Of a DNA stretch of 64,000 nucleotides, positions 29,680 through 39,020 are shown piece by piece. Position 1 is the stretch's first letter. The number at the start of each line of letters is the position of its first letter. A program made the translations under genes and the position numbers. Location: the NCBI GenBank assembly GCA_016703105.1, contig JADJCS010000009.1, positions 310,001 to 374,000 on the forward strand, given 5' to 3'. The notes below the pieces were generated by a model. That model made no database searches, was not told the origin of the DNA, and worked only from the letters and a program-made list of their open reading frames with translations. This DNA is from Flavobacteriales bacterium (GTDB taxonomy: Bacteria > Bacteroidota > Bacteroidia > Flavobacteriales_F > PHOS-HE28).

Positions 29680-32600
29680 ATGCAGAACAGAGGTGCGCTG
29701 TGGATCTTCACCATCCTGCTGGCGCTCGCGTGCTTGTGGCAGTTGTCCTTCTCATTGTTCACCTCCCGCGTGGAGAGCAAGGCGCGTCAGGATGCGGGCT
29801 TCAGCGCCGATTCCGTCTTGGCGGTCGTGGGTAACGCGGGGCTCGATCGCGATTCGGTGCTTCTGGTGCAGGAGAACCGCATGCTGCGCGACAGGGGGCG
29901 GGACAAGATCTATCCGCTCTTCGGTTATACCTACAACGAGTGCAAGGAGAAGGAGATCAACCTCGGCCTTGACCTGAAGGGGGGTATGGCCGTGACCTTG
30001 GAGGTGAGCATTCCCGAACTGGTGGCCAACCTGAGCGAGAACAGCGACGATGCCACGTTCGCGACGGTTATGAGCAGCGCTCGCGAGCGTCAGCGCTCCA
30101 GCACGGAGGACTTCATTACCCTGTTCGCCCAGGAATGGCAGACGAAGGCCCCCAACGCCAAGATGGCGGCCGTGTTCCATTCCGCGGACAAGAAGGACAT
30201 GTTCCCCCCGCGAAGCGAGCAATGAAGAGATCGTCGAGGCCCTGCGCCGTGAAGCGCGCACCGCGATCAATAACACGGAGAACATCCTTCGCAACCGTAT
30301 CGACAAGTTCGGGGTCGCCCAGCCCAGCATCCAGAAACAACAGTTCAGCGGACGCATCCAGATCGAACTGCCTGGAGTTAAGGACAAGGAACGGGTGCGC
30401 AAAGTGTTGCAGAGCACGGCCAATTTGGAATTCTGGGAGACCTACGACAATGCGGATGTATATCCCCTACTGGAGGAGGCGAACAAGCGGCTCCGCTCCA
30501 ATGCCGCTTCCGTGGGGAGCGCTGCGGACAGTCTGCTGGCTGCTGCGGATAGCACGGCACTCGCTGCGGACAGCACCGCACTACCCTTGGATACCACCGA
30601 CCTTGCCGCAGATAGTGCCACAGCGGACAGCGCTACCGGAGAGGATCTGCTAGAGTCCTTGGTAGCGGACAGCGATTCGACGGCACTGGACACGGCGGCA
30701 GGCAGGGAGAACTTCATCAAGGAGAACCCGCTCTTCGCGGTACTTACGCCGAGCGTTTTCGGGGGAGAAGGTCAGGGCTATCGGTTGGCCAAAGGCCCTT
30801 CTGTCGGGAATGCACGTGCCACAGACACCGCGGCGGTGAACCAGGTGCTTCGTGGTACCAGGGTGGCCGATGTATTCCCTGCTGATATGCGCTTCCTGTG
30901 GAGTTCGAAGCCCATCGAAGGCACGGATGTCCTTACGCTCTTCGCCATCAAGGAACCGCGCGGTGGCGAACCGAAGTTGGATGGTTCATCCATCGTGAAC
31001 GCCGCCCAGGATTTCGACATGAAGGGCGATGTGGAGGTGATCATGCAGATGGACGCTGAAGGAGCACAGACCTGGAAGGTGATGACCGGGGACAATGTCG
31101 GCAAATGCATCGCCATCGTGCTGGATGAACTGGTGTACAGCGCGCCCACCGTGATCAGCGAGATCGGCGGAGGCCGCAGCAGCATCTCCATGGGTTCCGG
31201 TGACCTGAACCAGCAGATCCAGGAGGCGGATGACTTGGCGAACATCCTCAAAGCAGGTGCACTGCCCGCGCCGGCGCGCATCATCGACGAGACCATCGTG
31301 GGCCCCTCGCTGGGCGAGGAGAACATCAGCAGCGGGCTTGTCTCTTTCGGGGTGGCATTGCTTTGCGTGCTCTTGGTGATGGTGCTCTACTACGCGCGTG
31401 CCGGGTGGATCGCGGATATGGCCCTCCTGGCGAACGTGTTCTTCCTCGTTGGTACCATGGCATCTATGCAGGCCACCCTGACCTTGGCCGGCATCGCCGG
31501 TATCGTGCTCACCATCGGTATGGCCGTGGATGCCAACGTGCTCATCAACGAACGTGTGCGGGACGAGATGAAGCAAGGACGAATGCTGAAGAGCGCCTTG
31601 GAGACCGCCTACAGCAATCAGGGAGCTCTGTCGGCCATCATCGACTCGAACGTGACCACGTTCGTAACGGCCATTATCCTATATCTCTTCGGTTCGGGTC
31701 CCATCCGGGGGTTCGCTACAACGCTGGGCCTGGGTATCCTCACCTCCCTGTTCACCGCGTTGTTCATCTCACGCCTGTTGATGATGTGGCGCTTGGACCG
31801 CGGGAAGACGATCTCCTTCTGGCAGACTTGGAACAAAAACCTCTTCGACGGGGTCAAGGTTGATTTCATGGGCAAGCGGCGCATGTTCTACTTGATCTCG
31901 TTGGTGGTTATCGGGATCGGGATCGGTTCCATGGTCACCCGAGGGTTCAACTGGGGAGTCGATTTCTCCGGAGGCAGGGCCTATGTGGTGGAGTTCAACG
32001 ACGAGGTAGATGTGGAATCCGCCCGGAAGGTCATGGAACCTAAGTTCCAGGATGAGAACGGGCGCCAGTATTCCCTCGCAATGAAAACCTACGGCAGCAA
32101 CCGGCAGCTGAAGATCACCACCAACTACTTGGTGGATGACCTGACCGTCGGTGCTGATGAACGCGTCGACGCCGCCTTCAAGGGGGGGCTCGATCTCTTG
32201 AACAACCCTTACACGATCATTGAATCGAGAAAAGTGGATGCCACCATCAGCGATGACATCAAGACGAAGGCCCTCACCTCCGTGGGGATCGCATTGCTGT
32301 TCATGTTCATCTATATCGCCATTCGCTTCAGCAATTGGCAATACGGGGCCGGGGCGCTGCTCTCGCTCGTTCATGACGTGCTCATCGTGCTCAGCTTGTA
32401 CTCTCTGCTTTGGGGCGTCGTCGGGTTCTCCATGGAGATCGACGAGGCCTTCATCGCCGTGATCCTCACCGTGGTGGGTTACTCCATCAACGACACCGTG
32501 GTCGTCTTCGACCGTATCCGGGAGTTCACACAGGACCACAAGCGGGAGGCGGTCGTACCCTTGTTCAACAAGGCCATCAACAGCACTTTGAGCCGCACCT

Positions 32601-32800
32601 TGAACACCGGGGTGTGTACGTTGATCGTGCTCTTGATCATCTTCTTCTTCGGTGGGGTATCGATCAAAGGCTTCGTTTTCGGCTTGTTCGTGGGTACCCT
32701 GGTGGGGACCTATTCCTCCATCTTCGTCGCTTCCGCCGCCGCAGTGGATCTGCTGTTGCGCAAGAAGAAGAAGGGCGAGGCGGTGCCCGTGGCGGCCTGA
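29680..32800 (+). CDS. secDF: Protein translocase SecDF, fused (one frameshift)
   Basis: Fused SecD-SecF, which uses the proton gradient to complete Sec-dependent export at the inner membrane. The start at 29680 (MQNRGALWIFTILLALACLW) gives a first transmembrane helix at the N-terminus and sits downstream of the promoter. The GLDLKGG motif is at 96-102. A frame change lies in the C6 run 30204-30209: the first frame stops at 30225, while the rest runs to 32800. Deleting one C gives FPREASNEEIVEALRREA and a continuous 1,039-aa protein. A Ser/Ala/Asp/Thr-rich segment occupies about 272-338. SecD transmembrane helices follow (LVSFGVALLCVLLVMVL, GIAGIVLTIGMAVDANVLINERVRDE), then the SecF half (GVDFSGGRAYVVEF, YSINDTVVVFDRIRE). 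The break is probably a sequencing error because the gene is essential. Confidence 0.93.
30204..30209 (+). other. Frameshift in secDF (C6 run)
   Basis: Six C where five would keep the SecD frame (DMFPREASNEEIVEA). All conserved sequence continues in the +1 frame after it. A homopolymer insertion error is inferred. Confidence 0.75.
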
Positions 32801-32818
32801 CCCTCAATAGACCTCAAA

Positions 32819-32850
32819 GAAGTCCCGCCCGGCCTCCGGAGCGGGACTTC
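32819..32850 (+). terminator. Terminator after secDF, abutting the tatA promoter
   Basis: 10-bp perfect stem (gaagtcccgc 32819-32828, gcgggacttc 32841-32850) with a 12-nt self-complementary loop (ccggcctccgga). The following ctacttttgg supplies a T-tract and at the same time contains the tatA -7 box. Confidence 0.7.
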
Positions 32851-32851
32851 C

Positions 32852-32859
32852 TACTTTTG
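32852..32859 (+). promoter_or_regulatory. Promoter -7 box for tatA; predicted leaderless transcript
   Basis: TACTTTTG matches TAnnTTTG exactly and ends 8 bp before the tatA ATG (32868). Transcription usually starts several bases downstream of this box, so the mRNA would begin at or next to the start codon. There is no clear TTG at -33. Confidence 0.5.
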
Positions 32860-32867
32860 GACCGACC

Positions 32868-33203
32868 ATGCGCTTCGTCCTCATCTTCGACATCAGCGGT
32901 GGCGAGTTGCTCGTCATCCTGATGTTCGCGCTGCTGTTTTTCGGTGCGAAGGGTATTCCGGATATCGCCCGCACGGCGGGTCGTACCATGCGGCAACTAC
33001 GTGATGCCACCGACGATGTGCAGCGCGAGATCCGTAAGGGCGCTATGGAGGTGAAGCGCGAAGTGGACGCACAGAAGCGCGTGCTAAGTGCGGAACCGCC
33101 CGATGGCGCCCGGCCTGTTGTCAAGCCAACCGCCGTTCCTACCCCTGGGGAAACCCCCACAGCTCCTTTGCCTGCGGAAGAGCCCGGCACGACGCAACCG
33201 TAG
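32868..33203 (+). CDS. tatA: Twin-arginine translocase subunit TatA/TatE-type
   Basis: 111-aa membrane protein that forms the pore part of the Tat system, which exports folded proteins. It has an N-terminal hydrophobic helix (GGELLVILMFALLFFG) with the FG hinge, then the amphipathic helix AKGIPDIARTAGRTMRQLRDATDDVQREI. A charged coiled stretch (KREVDAQKRV) and a Pro/Thr-rich tail (TAVPTPGETPTAPLPAEEPG) complete it. The tail is longer than in short TatA proteins and recalls TatB, but no tatC or second tat gene is adjacent to decide. Located directly downstream of secDF, so two export systems are linked. Confidence 0.85.
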   Translation: MRFVLIFDISGGELLVILMFALLFFGAKGIPDIARTAGRTMRQLRDATDDVQREIRKGAMEVKREVDAQKRVLSAEPPDGARPVVKPTAVPTPGETPTAPLPAEEPGTTQP

Positions 33204-33335
33204 ACCGTCTTCCTAACTATTCCCGAGGTCGGTGGGGCAGGGGCTCCTTCGGGAGGGCGGGCTTGCGATTTCCTCCGGTTTCAGGCGTATACCCATATTC
33301 CAAACAGGTGTGCATAACCAAAATAACCTACAACA

Positions 33336-33367
33336 TTGCGTTCACCCCCCTCAAGAAGATACCTTCG
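33336..33367 (+). promoter_or_regulatory. Candidate promoter for glnN
   Basis: TTG (33336-33338), 21-bp spacer, then TACCTTCG (33360-33367), a one-base variant of TAnnTTTG. It lies 22 bp upstream of the glnN ATG. The rest of the 186-bp gap after tatA shows nothing recognisable. Confidence 0.45.
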
Positions 33368-33389
33368 CCGCCGAAAACACCAATTTTTC

Positions 33390-35582
33390 ATGCCTACCCC
33401 CCATTTGCGCGCCAAGGCCTTGGAAGATGTCCTTGATCGCCGTCCGAAGCACACGGAGAATACCGGCCAGCGGATCAGCGAGTACTTCGGTAGCAGTGTG
33501 TTCAATGAGGAGGCCATGCGCATGTTCCTCACCGAGGATGCCTATTTCGCCGTGCGACAGGCCATCCACCAGGGGTCCCGGATAGACCGGAAATTGGCCG
33601 ATCAGGTGGCCAGCGGGATGAAGGAGTGGGCCGCCAGCAAAGGGGCGACGCACTATACCCACTGGTTCCAACCACTCACCGGCACGAGCGCCGAGAAGCA
33701 CGATGCCTTCTTCGAGCCGATCGGCAACGGCCGAAGCATCGAACGCTTCGACGGGGGTATGCTCGTGCAGCAGGAACCCGATGCGAGCAGCTTCCCCAGC
33801 GGTGGTATTCGCAACACGTTCGAGGCCCGTGGGTACAGTGCCTGGGACCCCAGCAGTCCGGCCTTTCTCATGGGCCGCACGCTCTGCATCCCCACCATCT
33901 TCATCAGCTATACAGGCGAAGCGCTCGACTTCAAGATGCCCCTGCTCCGGGCGATCAAGGCGGTAGACGAGGCTGCTACCGCGGTCTGCCAGTATTTCGA
34001 CAAGGATGTGACCAAGGTCACTTGCACTTTGGGCTGGGAACAGGAGTATTTCCTCATCGACGAGGCCTTGTACTATGCCCGTCCGGACATCATGGCCTGT
34101 GGCCGGGCACTTTTTGGGCACAGCCCAGCCAAGGGACAGCAGCTCGAGGACCACTACTTCGGCAGCATACCCGAACGCGCGCAAGCCTTTATGCGCGACT
34201 TTGAAACGGAGGCACTGAAACTCGGTATCCCGGTTAAAACCCGGCACAACGAGGTGGCCCCGAACCAGTTCGAGTGCGCCCCGGTCTTCGAGGAACTGAA
34301 CCTCGCTGTGGACCACAACATGCTGCTGATGGACGTGATGGAGAAGACCGCGCGCAAGCACGATTTCCGGGTACTGCTCCATGAGAAGCCATACGCCGGA
34401 GTCAACGGCAGTGGTAAGCACAACAACTGGAGCCTGGCGACGAACACTGGCAAGAACCTGCTTCGTCCCGCTAAGACCCCCAAGGAGAACATGCTCTTCC
34501 TGGCCTTCTTCGTCAATACCATCAAAGCCATCCATAGCCACGCCGACGTGTTGCGCGCCAGCATCGCCAGCGCGAACAATGACCACCGCCTCGGAGCCAA
34601 CGAAGCGCCCCCTGCGATCATCAGCGTATTCATCGGGGACTATCTGACCAAATTGCTCGATGGGTTGGAGACGAACATCAAGGGGGCGATGAGCCCCACC
34701 AGCAAAACCGAGTTGAAGCTCGACATCGGCCGGATCCCGCCGGTGATGCTGGACAACACCGATCGCAACCGCACCAGCCCATTCGCTTTCACCGGCAATA
34801 AGTTCGAGTTCCGTGCCGTGGGCAGCAGCGCCAATTGTGCGGCGTCCATGACCGTGCTCAACACCATCGTGGCCAACCAGCTACGGGAGTTCAAAACGAC
34901 CGTGGACGCGCTGATCAAGAAGGGCGCGAAGAAGGATGAAGCCGTCCTGCGAGTGATCCGGGACCTGATCGTGGAGAGCAAGGCCATTCGTTTCGAGGGG
35001 AACGGTTACGGGGATGAATGGAAGAAGGAGGCCGCCAGGCGCGGGCTCGGCAATATCCAAGACACCCCCCGTGCTCTCGATGTATGGGGCCGAAAGGAGA
35101 CCAAGCAGCTCTTCAAGGACATGGGTGTGCTGAGCGAGGTGGAACTGGAGGCCCGACACGAGATCGAGCTGCACAGCTATGTACTCAAGATCCAGATCGA
35201 GAGCAGGGTATGTGGCGATCTGGCGGTGAACCATATCATTCCAGCGGCTATCAGCTATCAGAACCGATTGCTGGAGAACGTGCGGGGGCTGCGCGAAGTG
35301 CTGGGGGCGGAGAAGGCCAAGAAAGCCGCGGCGACGCAGATCGAACTCATCGAGGAGATCAGCGAGCACGTCGGTAAGATGAAGTCCCTCACCGACGCCA
35401 TGATAGAAGCCCGCCGACAGGCCAACACCATCGAGGACCACCGGGCGAAGGCCATTGCTTACTGCGACAAGGTGCGTCCCTTCCTGGACGAGATCCGCAC
35501 CCACAGCGATAAGTTGGAACTCACTGTGGACGATGAACTGTGGCCGCTGCCGAAACTGCGCGAACTGCTCTTTACCCGGTGA
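33390..35582 (+). CDS. glnN: Glutamine synthetase type III
   Basis: 730-aa enzyme making glutamine from glutamate, ammonia and ATP; the dodecameric type III form is typical of Bacteroidota. The start at 33390 (MPTPHLRAKALEDVLDRR) follows a promoter-like sequence; a Met at 33336 in the same frame would add an unlikely Arg-rich leader. Recognisable type III signatures: THWFQPLTGTSAEKHDAFFE, GRSIERFDGGMLVQQEPDASSFPSGG, TLGWEQEYFLID, NEVAPNQFECAPVFEELN, HEKPYAGVNGSGKHNNWSL and FRAVGSSANCAASMTVLN. The length equals the family norm. A C-terminal helical domain (EEISEHVGKMKSLTDAMIEARRQAN) is present. It stands alone, with no glnB or amtB neighbour. Confidence 0.96.
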   Translation: MPTPHLRAKALEDVLDRRPKHTENTGQRISEYFGSSVFNEEAMRMFLTEDAYFAVRQAIHQGSRIDRKLADQVASGMKEWAASKGATHYTHWFQPLTGTSAEKHDAFFEPIGNGRSIERFDGGMLVQQEPDASSFPSGGIRNTFEARGYSAWDPSSPAFLMGRTLCIPTIFISYTGEALDFKMPLLRAIKAVDEAATAVCQYFDKDVTKVTCTLGWEQEYFLIDEALYYARPDIMACGRALFGHSPAKGQQLEDHYFGSIPERAQAFMRDFETEALKLGIPVKTRHNEVAPNQFECAPVFEELNLAVDHNMLLMDVMEKTARKHDFRVLLHEKPYAGVNGSGKHNNWSLATNTGKNLLRPAKTPKENMLFLAFFVNTIKAIHSHADVLRASIASANNDHRLGANEAPPAIISVFIGDYLTKLLDGLETNIKGAMSPTSKTELKLDIGRIPPVMLDNTDRNRTSPFAFTGNKFEFRAVGSSANCAASMTVLNTIVANQLREFKTTVDALIKKGAKKDEAVLRVIRDLIVESKAIRFEGNGYGDEWKKEAARRGLGNIQDTPRALDVWGRKETKQLFKDMGVLSEVELEARHEIELHSYVLKIQIESRVCGDLAVNHIIPAAISYQNRLLENVRGLREVLGAEKAKKAAATQIELIEEISEHVGKMKSLTDAMIEARRQANTIEDHRAKAIAYCDKVRPFLDEIRTHSDKLELTVDDELWPLPKLRELLFTR

Positions 35583-35709
35583 GGCACGTTCGACCCGGGT
35601 CTTACACCGTGACGCGTGAACAAGAGGCTTTCGCGCTTCGTCCATCGCCGTTGCGACATTTGCTTACTTTCGCCCGGAACCAACCACCGGACCTATCCTG
35701 CACCTGCCG

Positions 35710-37737
35710 ATGCGTATGAGCAAGTTCCTGGCCTGCCTGAGCGCGGGCCTGTTGATCTCCACTGTGGCGATGGGCCAGTCCAAACTGGCGGAAGAAGCGG
35801 ATGCCGCGTTCAGCAAGGGGTATTACTTCAATGCCATAGAGCTGTACAAGAAGGCCTATACCGTGGAGAAAAAGGCCAGCGACAAGGCCGCATTGATCTT
35901 CAAGGTCGGCGAATGCTATCGCACCTTGGGTGACGCGCAACAGGCCGAGGTCTGGTACGAGAAGGCGAATAAAGCCCAGTACAACGACCCGATATCGTAC
36001 TTCTACCTGGGCGAGGCCCTGAAGGAGCAGGGGAAATACGCCGAGGCTATCGCGGCCTACAACAAGTACAAAGACAAGAACCCCGGTGATGCGCGTGCCG
36101 CCGCTGGAATCGCGGCCAGCCAGGTAGCCCAACAATGGAAGGACAATCCCTCCCGGTACAGCGTGGATCCAGAAGTGCTGCTGAACTCCCAGCAGTATGA
36201 CTTTACACCCGGGTTCGCGGATAAGAAGAACGACGACGTCGTGTTCACCAGTACCCGCAGCGCCAGCACAGGCACCAATACGGACCAGATCATCGGGGAG
36301 AGCTTCAGTGATCTTTTCAGCAGCAGCCGTGACAAACTCGGCAAGTGGAGCGAACCGGTGAAGCTGCCCCCGAGCATCGATACGGAAGGCAACGAAGGCG
36401 CCCCAACCTTCAACGCCAAGCGCACGATCATGTACTTCACGCGTTGCCCCTTCGAGAAGAACAAGGTACACGGTTGCGATATCTGGATCTCGAAAAAAGT
36501 GGGTAGCAACTACAGTGAGCCGGAAATGCTGGCCCTGCGCCCTGCGAAGAGCGGTACCAGTAAGTTGGATACCCCTGTGGTCACTATCGGACACCCCGCG
36601 CTCTCACCGGATGATCAGACCCTCTTCTTCAGCAGCAATATGAAGGGTGGCCGGGGCGGCAAGGATATCTGGATGGTGAAGCTGGACAAGGATGGTAAGC
36701 CAGTAGGGTCGCCCTCCAACTTAGGTGCGGAGATCAACACGCCCAAAGAGGAAATGTTCCCCTTCAACCGGCATGACGGGAGCTTCTACTTCAGCAGCGA
36801 CGGTCACCCGGGCATGGGTGGTATGGACATCTTCCGCGCCGAGAAGACCGGCGATGCCTCTTGGGGCCAGGTGGAGAACGTGAAGTTCCCCATCAACAGT
36901 TCCATGGACGATTTCGGGATCATCTTCGATGGCACAGAGGAGCGTGGCTACTTCACCAGTAACCGGCCTGGCGGTAAAGGGCAGGACGATATCTGGCGCT
37001 TCTACATGCCGGACCTGGTGTTCGCATTGCAAGGCACGGTCTACGACAAGGTGACCAGCCAACCGCTGCCCGGGGCCAAGATCGAAGTGGTGGGCACCGA
37101 TGGAAGCAGCTTCAGCGCCCTGAGCGATGACAATGGCGGGTTCAACTTCGCCGAGAACGGCAAGGACCGCTTCGTCAAAGAGAACACCACCTATACCATC
37201 CGTGCCAGCAAGGATGAATACTTGGTGGTGAACGATCAGGTGACCACTGTGGGCATTGATGAGAGCACCACCTTCGTGAAGGAGTATTTCCTACAGCCAG
37301 CGCGCAAGGATGTCGTGATCGCCATGCCCGAAGTGCAATACGAGTTGGGCAGCTTTGCTTTGACCCAAGCCGGTAGGGATTCGCTCGAGTTCCTGTATGG
37401 CACGTTGACGGAGAACCCGACCATCGTGATCGAACTCGCAGCGCATACGGATTCACGCGATACCGACAAGCGCAACCAGGTCCTTTCAGAGAACCGTGCC
37501 AAGAGCTGCGTGAACTATCTCGTTAGCAAGGGGATCGATCCCGCCCGCTTGCAGGCCGTGGGTTACGGCGAGAGCAAGCTCCGGATCACCGATGCGGAGA
37601 TCAAGGCAATGAAGACCAAGGAAGAGCAGGAGGCGGCCCACCAGATGAACCGCCGTACCGAATTCCGCGTGCTCAGTTTCGATCATGTGCCCAAGGACCC
37701 CGGCACCACGCCCCCCGCGCCCGCACCGAACAACTAG
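35710..37737 (+). CDS. porE: PorE-like T9SS component (TPR, PD40 propeller, carboxypeptidase-regulatory-like and OmpA domains)
   Basis: 675-aa exported protein whose domain order and length match PorE of Porphyromonas gingivalis, which links the T9SS to peptidoglycan. Signal peptide MRMSKFLACLSAGLLISTVAMGQ. TPRs at about 25-130 (FSKGYYFNAIELYKKAY, KYAEAIAAYNKYKDKNP). A WD40/PD40 propeller follows at about 150-440 (APTFNAKRTIMYFTR, HPALSPDDQTLFFSSNM, GRGGKDIWMVKLD, GQDDIWRFYMPD), then a carboxypeptidase-regulatory-like domain (LQGTVYDKVTSQPLPGAKIEVV). The OmpA_C domain is last (IVIELAAHTDSRDTDKRNQVLSENRAKS), with the peptidoglycan-binding Asp and Arg conserved. Other OmpA/PD40 proteins share parts of this layout, so the ortholog call is probable, not certain. 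A TACTTTCG element lies at 35665-35672. Confidence 0.75.
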   Translation: MRMSKFLACLSAGLLISTVAMGQSKLAEEADAAFSKGYYFNAIELYKKAYTVEKKASDKAALIFKVGECYRTLGDAQQAEVWYEKANKAQYNDPISYFYLGEALKEQGKYAEAIAAYNKYKDKNPGDARAAAGIAASQVAQQWKDNPSRYSVDPEVLLNSQQYDFTPGFADKKNDDVVFTSTRSASTGTNTDQIIGESFSDLFSSSRDKLGKWSEPVKLPPSIDTEGNEGAPTFNAKRTIMYFTRCPFEKNKVHGCDIWISKKVGSNYSEPEMLALRPAKSGTSKLDTPVVTIGHPALSPDDQTLFFSSNMKGGRGGKDIWMVKLDKDGKPVGSPSNLGAEINTPKEEMFPFNRHDGSFYFSSDGHPGMGGMDIFRAEKTGDASWGQVENVKFPINSSMDDFGIIFDGTEERGYFTSNRPGGKGQDDIWRFYMPDLVFALQGTVYDKVTSQPLPGAKIEVVGTDGSSFSALSDDNGGFNFAENGKDRFVKENTTYTIRASKDEYLVVNDQVTTVGIDESTTFVKEYFLQPARKDVVIAMPEVQYELGSFALTQAGRDSLEFLYGTLTENPTIVIELAAHTDSRDTDKRNQVLSENRAKSCVNYLVSKGIDPARLQAVGYGESKLRITDAEIKAMKTKEEQEAAHQMNRRTEFRVLSFDHVPKDPGTTPPAPAPNN

Positions 37738-37750
37738 TGACGAACCTCAT

Positions 37751-37786
37751 GAAAAGAGCATCCCGAGCGGTCGGGATGCTCTTTTC
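37751..37786 (+). terminator. Terminator between porE-like gene and purM
   Basis: 16-bp perfect stem (37751-37766 with 37771-37786) and a gcgg loop. The 3' arm ends in cttttc followed by gttc. It lies only 9 bp before the purM start. Confidence 0.85.
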
Positions 37787-37795
37787 GTTCCGGCC

Positions 37796-38971
37796 ATGAA
37801 CACCTCCGATCGCTACGCGCAACGCGGCGTGAGCAGCGCCAAGGAGGACGTGCATGCCGCCATTGCCGGACTTGACAAGGGCCTCTTCCCAAAGGCCTTC
37901 TGCAAGGTGGTCGATGACGACTTGACCGGAGATCCCGATCACTGTTTGGTGATGCATGCTGATGGCGCTGGAACCAAGAGCAGCCTGGCCTATGCCTATT
38001 GGCGCACCACCGGCGACCTCAGTGGGTGGCATGGCATCGCCCAGGACGCCGTGGTGATGAACCTTGACGACCTGCTCTGTGTGGGTGCCACGGACGGTAT
38101 CCTGCTGAGCAGCACCATTGGGCGCAATAAGCGCTTGATCCCCGGTGAAGTGATCGGGGCGATCATTGAAGGGACCGAGATGTTCCTGGAGAAGATGCGG
38201 GCCCTGGGCATCGGCATACGCAGCACCGGTGGAGAGACCGCGGATGTCGGAGATCTGGTGCGCACAGTGATCGTGGATAGTACGGTGGTCTGCCGCCTGA
38301 AGAGGAGCGAGGTGATCGACAACGCCCGCATCGAGTCTGGCGATGTGATCGTGGCCCTCGCCAGTGATGGACAGGCCACCTATGAGGACACGTATAACTC
38401 GGGCATGGGAAGCAATGGGCTTACCAGCGCGCGGCATGAGGTGTTCGCGAAGGAGTTGGCCACGGCCTTCCCGGAAACCTTCGATCCCGGCACCCCGCAA
38501 GAACTGGTGTACTGCGGACAAGCCCGTTTGACGGATCCGCTGGAAGGAACTCCGCTGGACTTCGGAAGGGCCGTGCTTTCCCCTACGCGCACCTACGCGC
38601 CTGTGGTGCGTGAGGTATTGGCCGCCATGCGATCCGAAGTGCACGGTATGGTGCATTGCAGCGGTGGCGCGCAGACCAAAGTGCTGCACTTCGTGGAAGG
38701 TCTCCGCATCATCAAAGACGACCTCTTTCCCGTTCCTCCGCTGTTCGCTGCAATCCAGCGCATGAGCGGAACGGACTGGAAGGAGATGTACAAGGTCTTC
38801 AACATGGGTCATCGAATGGAGTTCTACGTGGACGAAGCCCGCGCCGCGGAGATCATCGCCATTTCGAAGTCCTTTGGCATTGATGCGAAGGTGATCGGTC
38901 GGGTGGAGGCCGCACCCTCCAAGGAAGTCGTGCTCACCAGCCCGAACGGCACCTTCACCTATACCGGCTGA
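37796..38971 (+). CDS. purM: Phosphoribosylformylglycinamidine cyclo-ligase (AIR synthase)
   Basis: 391-aa enzyme of de novo purine synthesis (FGAM to AIR, ATP-dependent). The start at 37796 (MNTSDRYAQRGVSSAKEDVHAAI) follows immediately after the terminator; the open frame upstream belongs to the end of the previous gene region. Conserved AIR-synthase segments: HADGAGTKSSLAY, DAVVMNLDDLLCVGA, STGGETADVGDLV, DVIVALASDGQA, SGMGSNGLTSAR and VFNMGHRMEFYV. The slightly divergent N-terminus (no classical GVDID motif; TGDPDHCLVMHADGAGTK instead) is typical of Bacteroidota PurM. It is followed closely by prfA and pyrF in the same direction. Confidence 0.9.
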   Translation: MNTSDRYAQRGVSSAKEDVHAAIAGLDKGLFPKAFCKVVDDDLTGDPDHCLVMHADGAGTKSSLAYAYWRTTGDLSGWHGIAQDAVVMNLDDLLCVGATDGILLSSTIGRNKRLIPGEVIGAIIEGTEMFLEKMRALGIGIRSTGGETADVGDLVRTVIVDSTVVCRLKRSEVIDNARIESGDVIVALASDGQATYEDTYNSGMGSNGLTSARHEVFAKELATAFPETFDPGTPQELVYCGQARLTDPLEGTPLDFGRAVLSPTRTYAPVVREVLAAMRSEVHGMVHCSGGAQTKVLHFVEGLRIIKDDLFPVPPLFAAIQRMSGTDWKEMYKVFNMGHRMEFYVDEARAAEIIAISKSFGIDAKVIGRVEAAPSKEVVLTSPNGTFTYTG

Positions 38972-39020
38972 ACACAGAGTTTACCGTTGCGGCGCGTTGC
39001 CGCTCCGGGTGTCCTATCCC

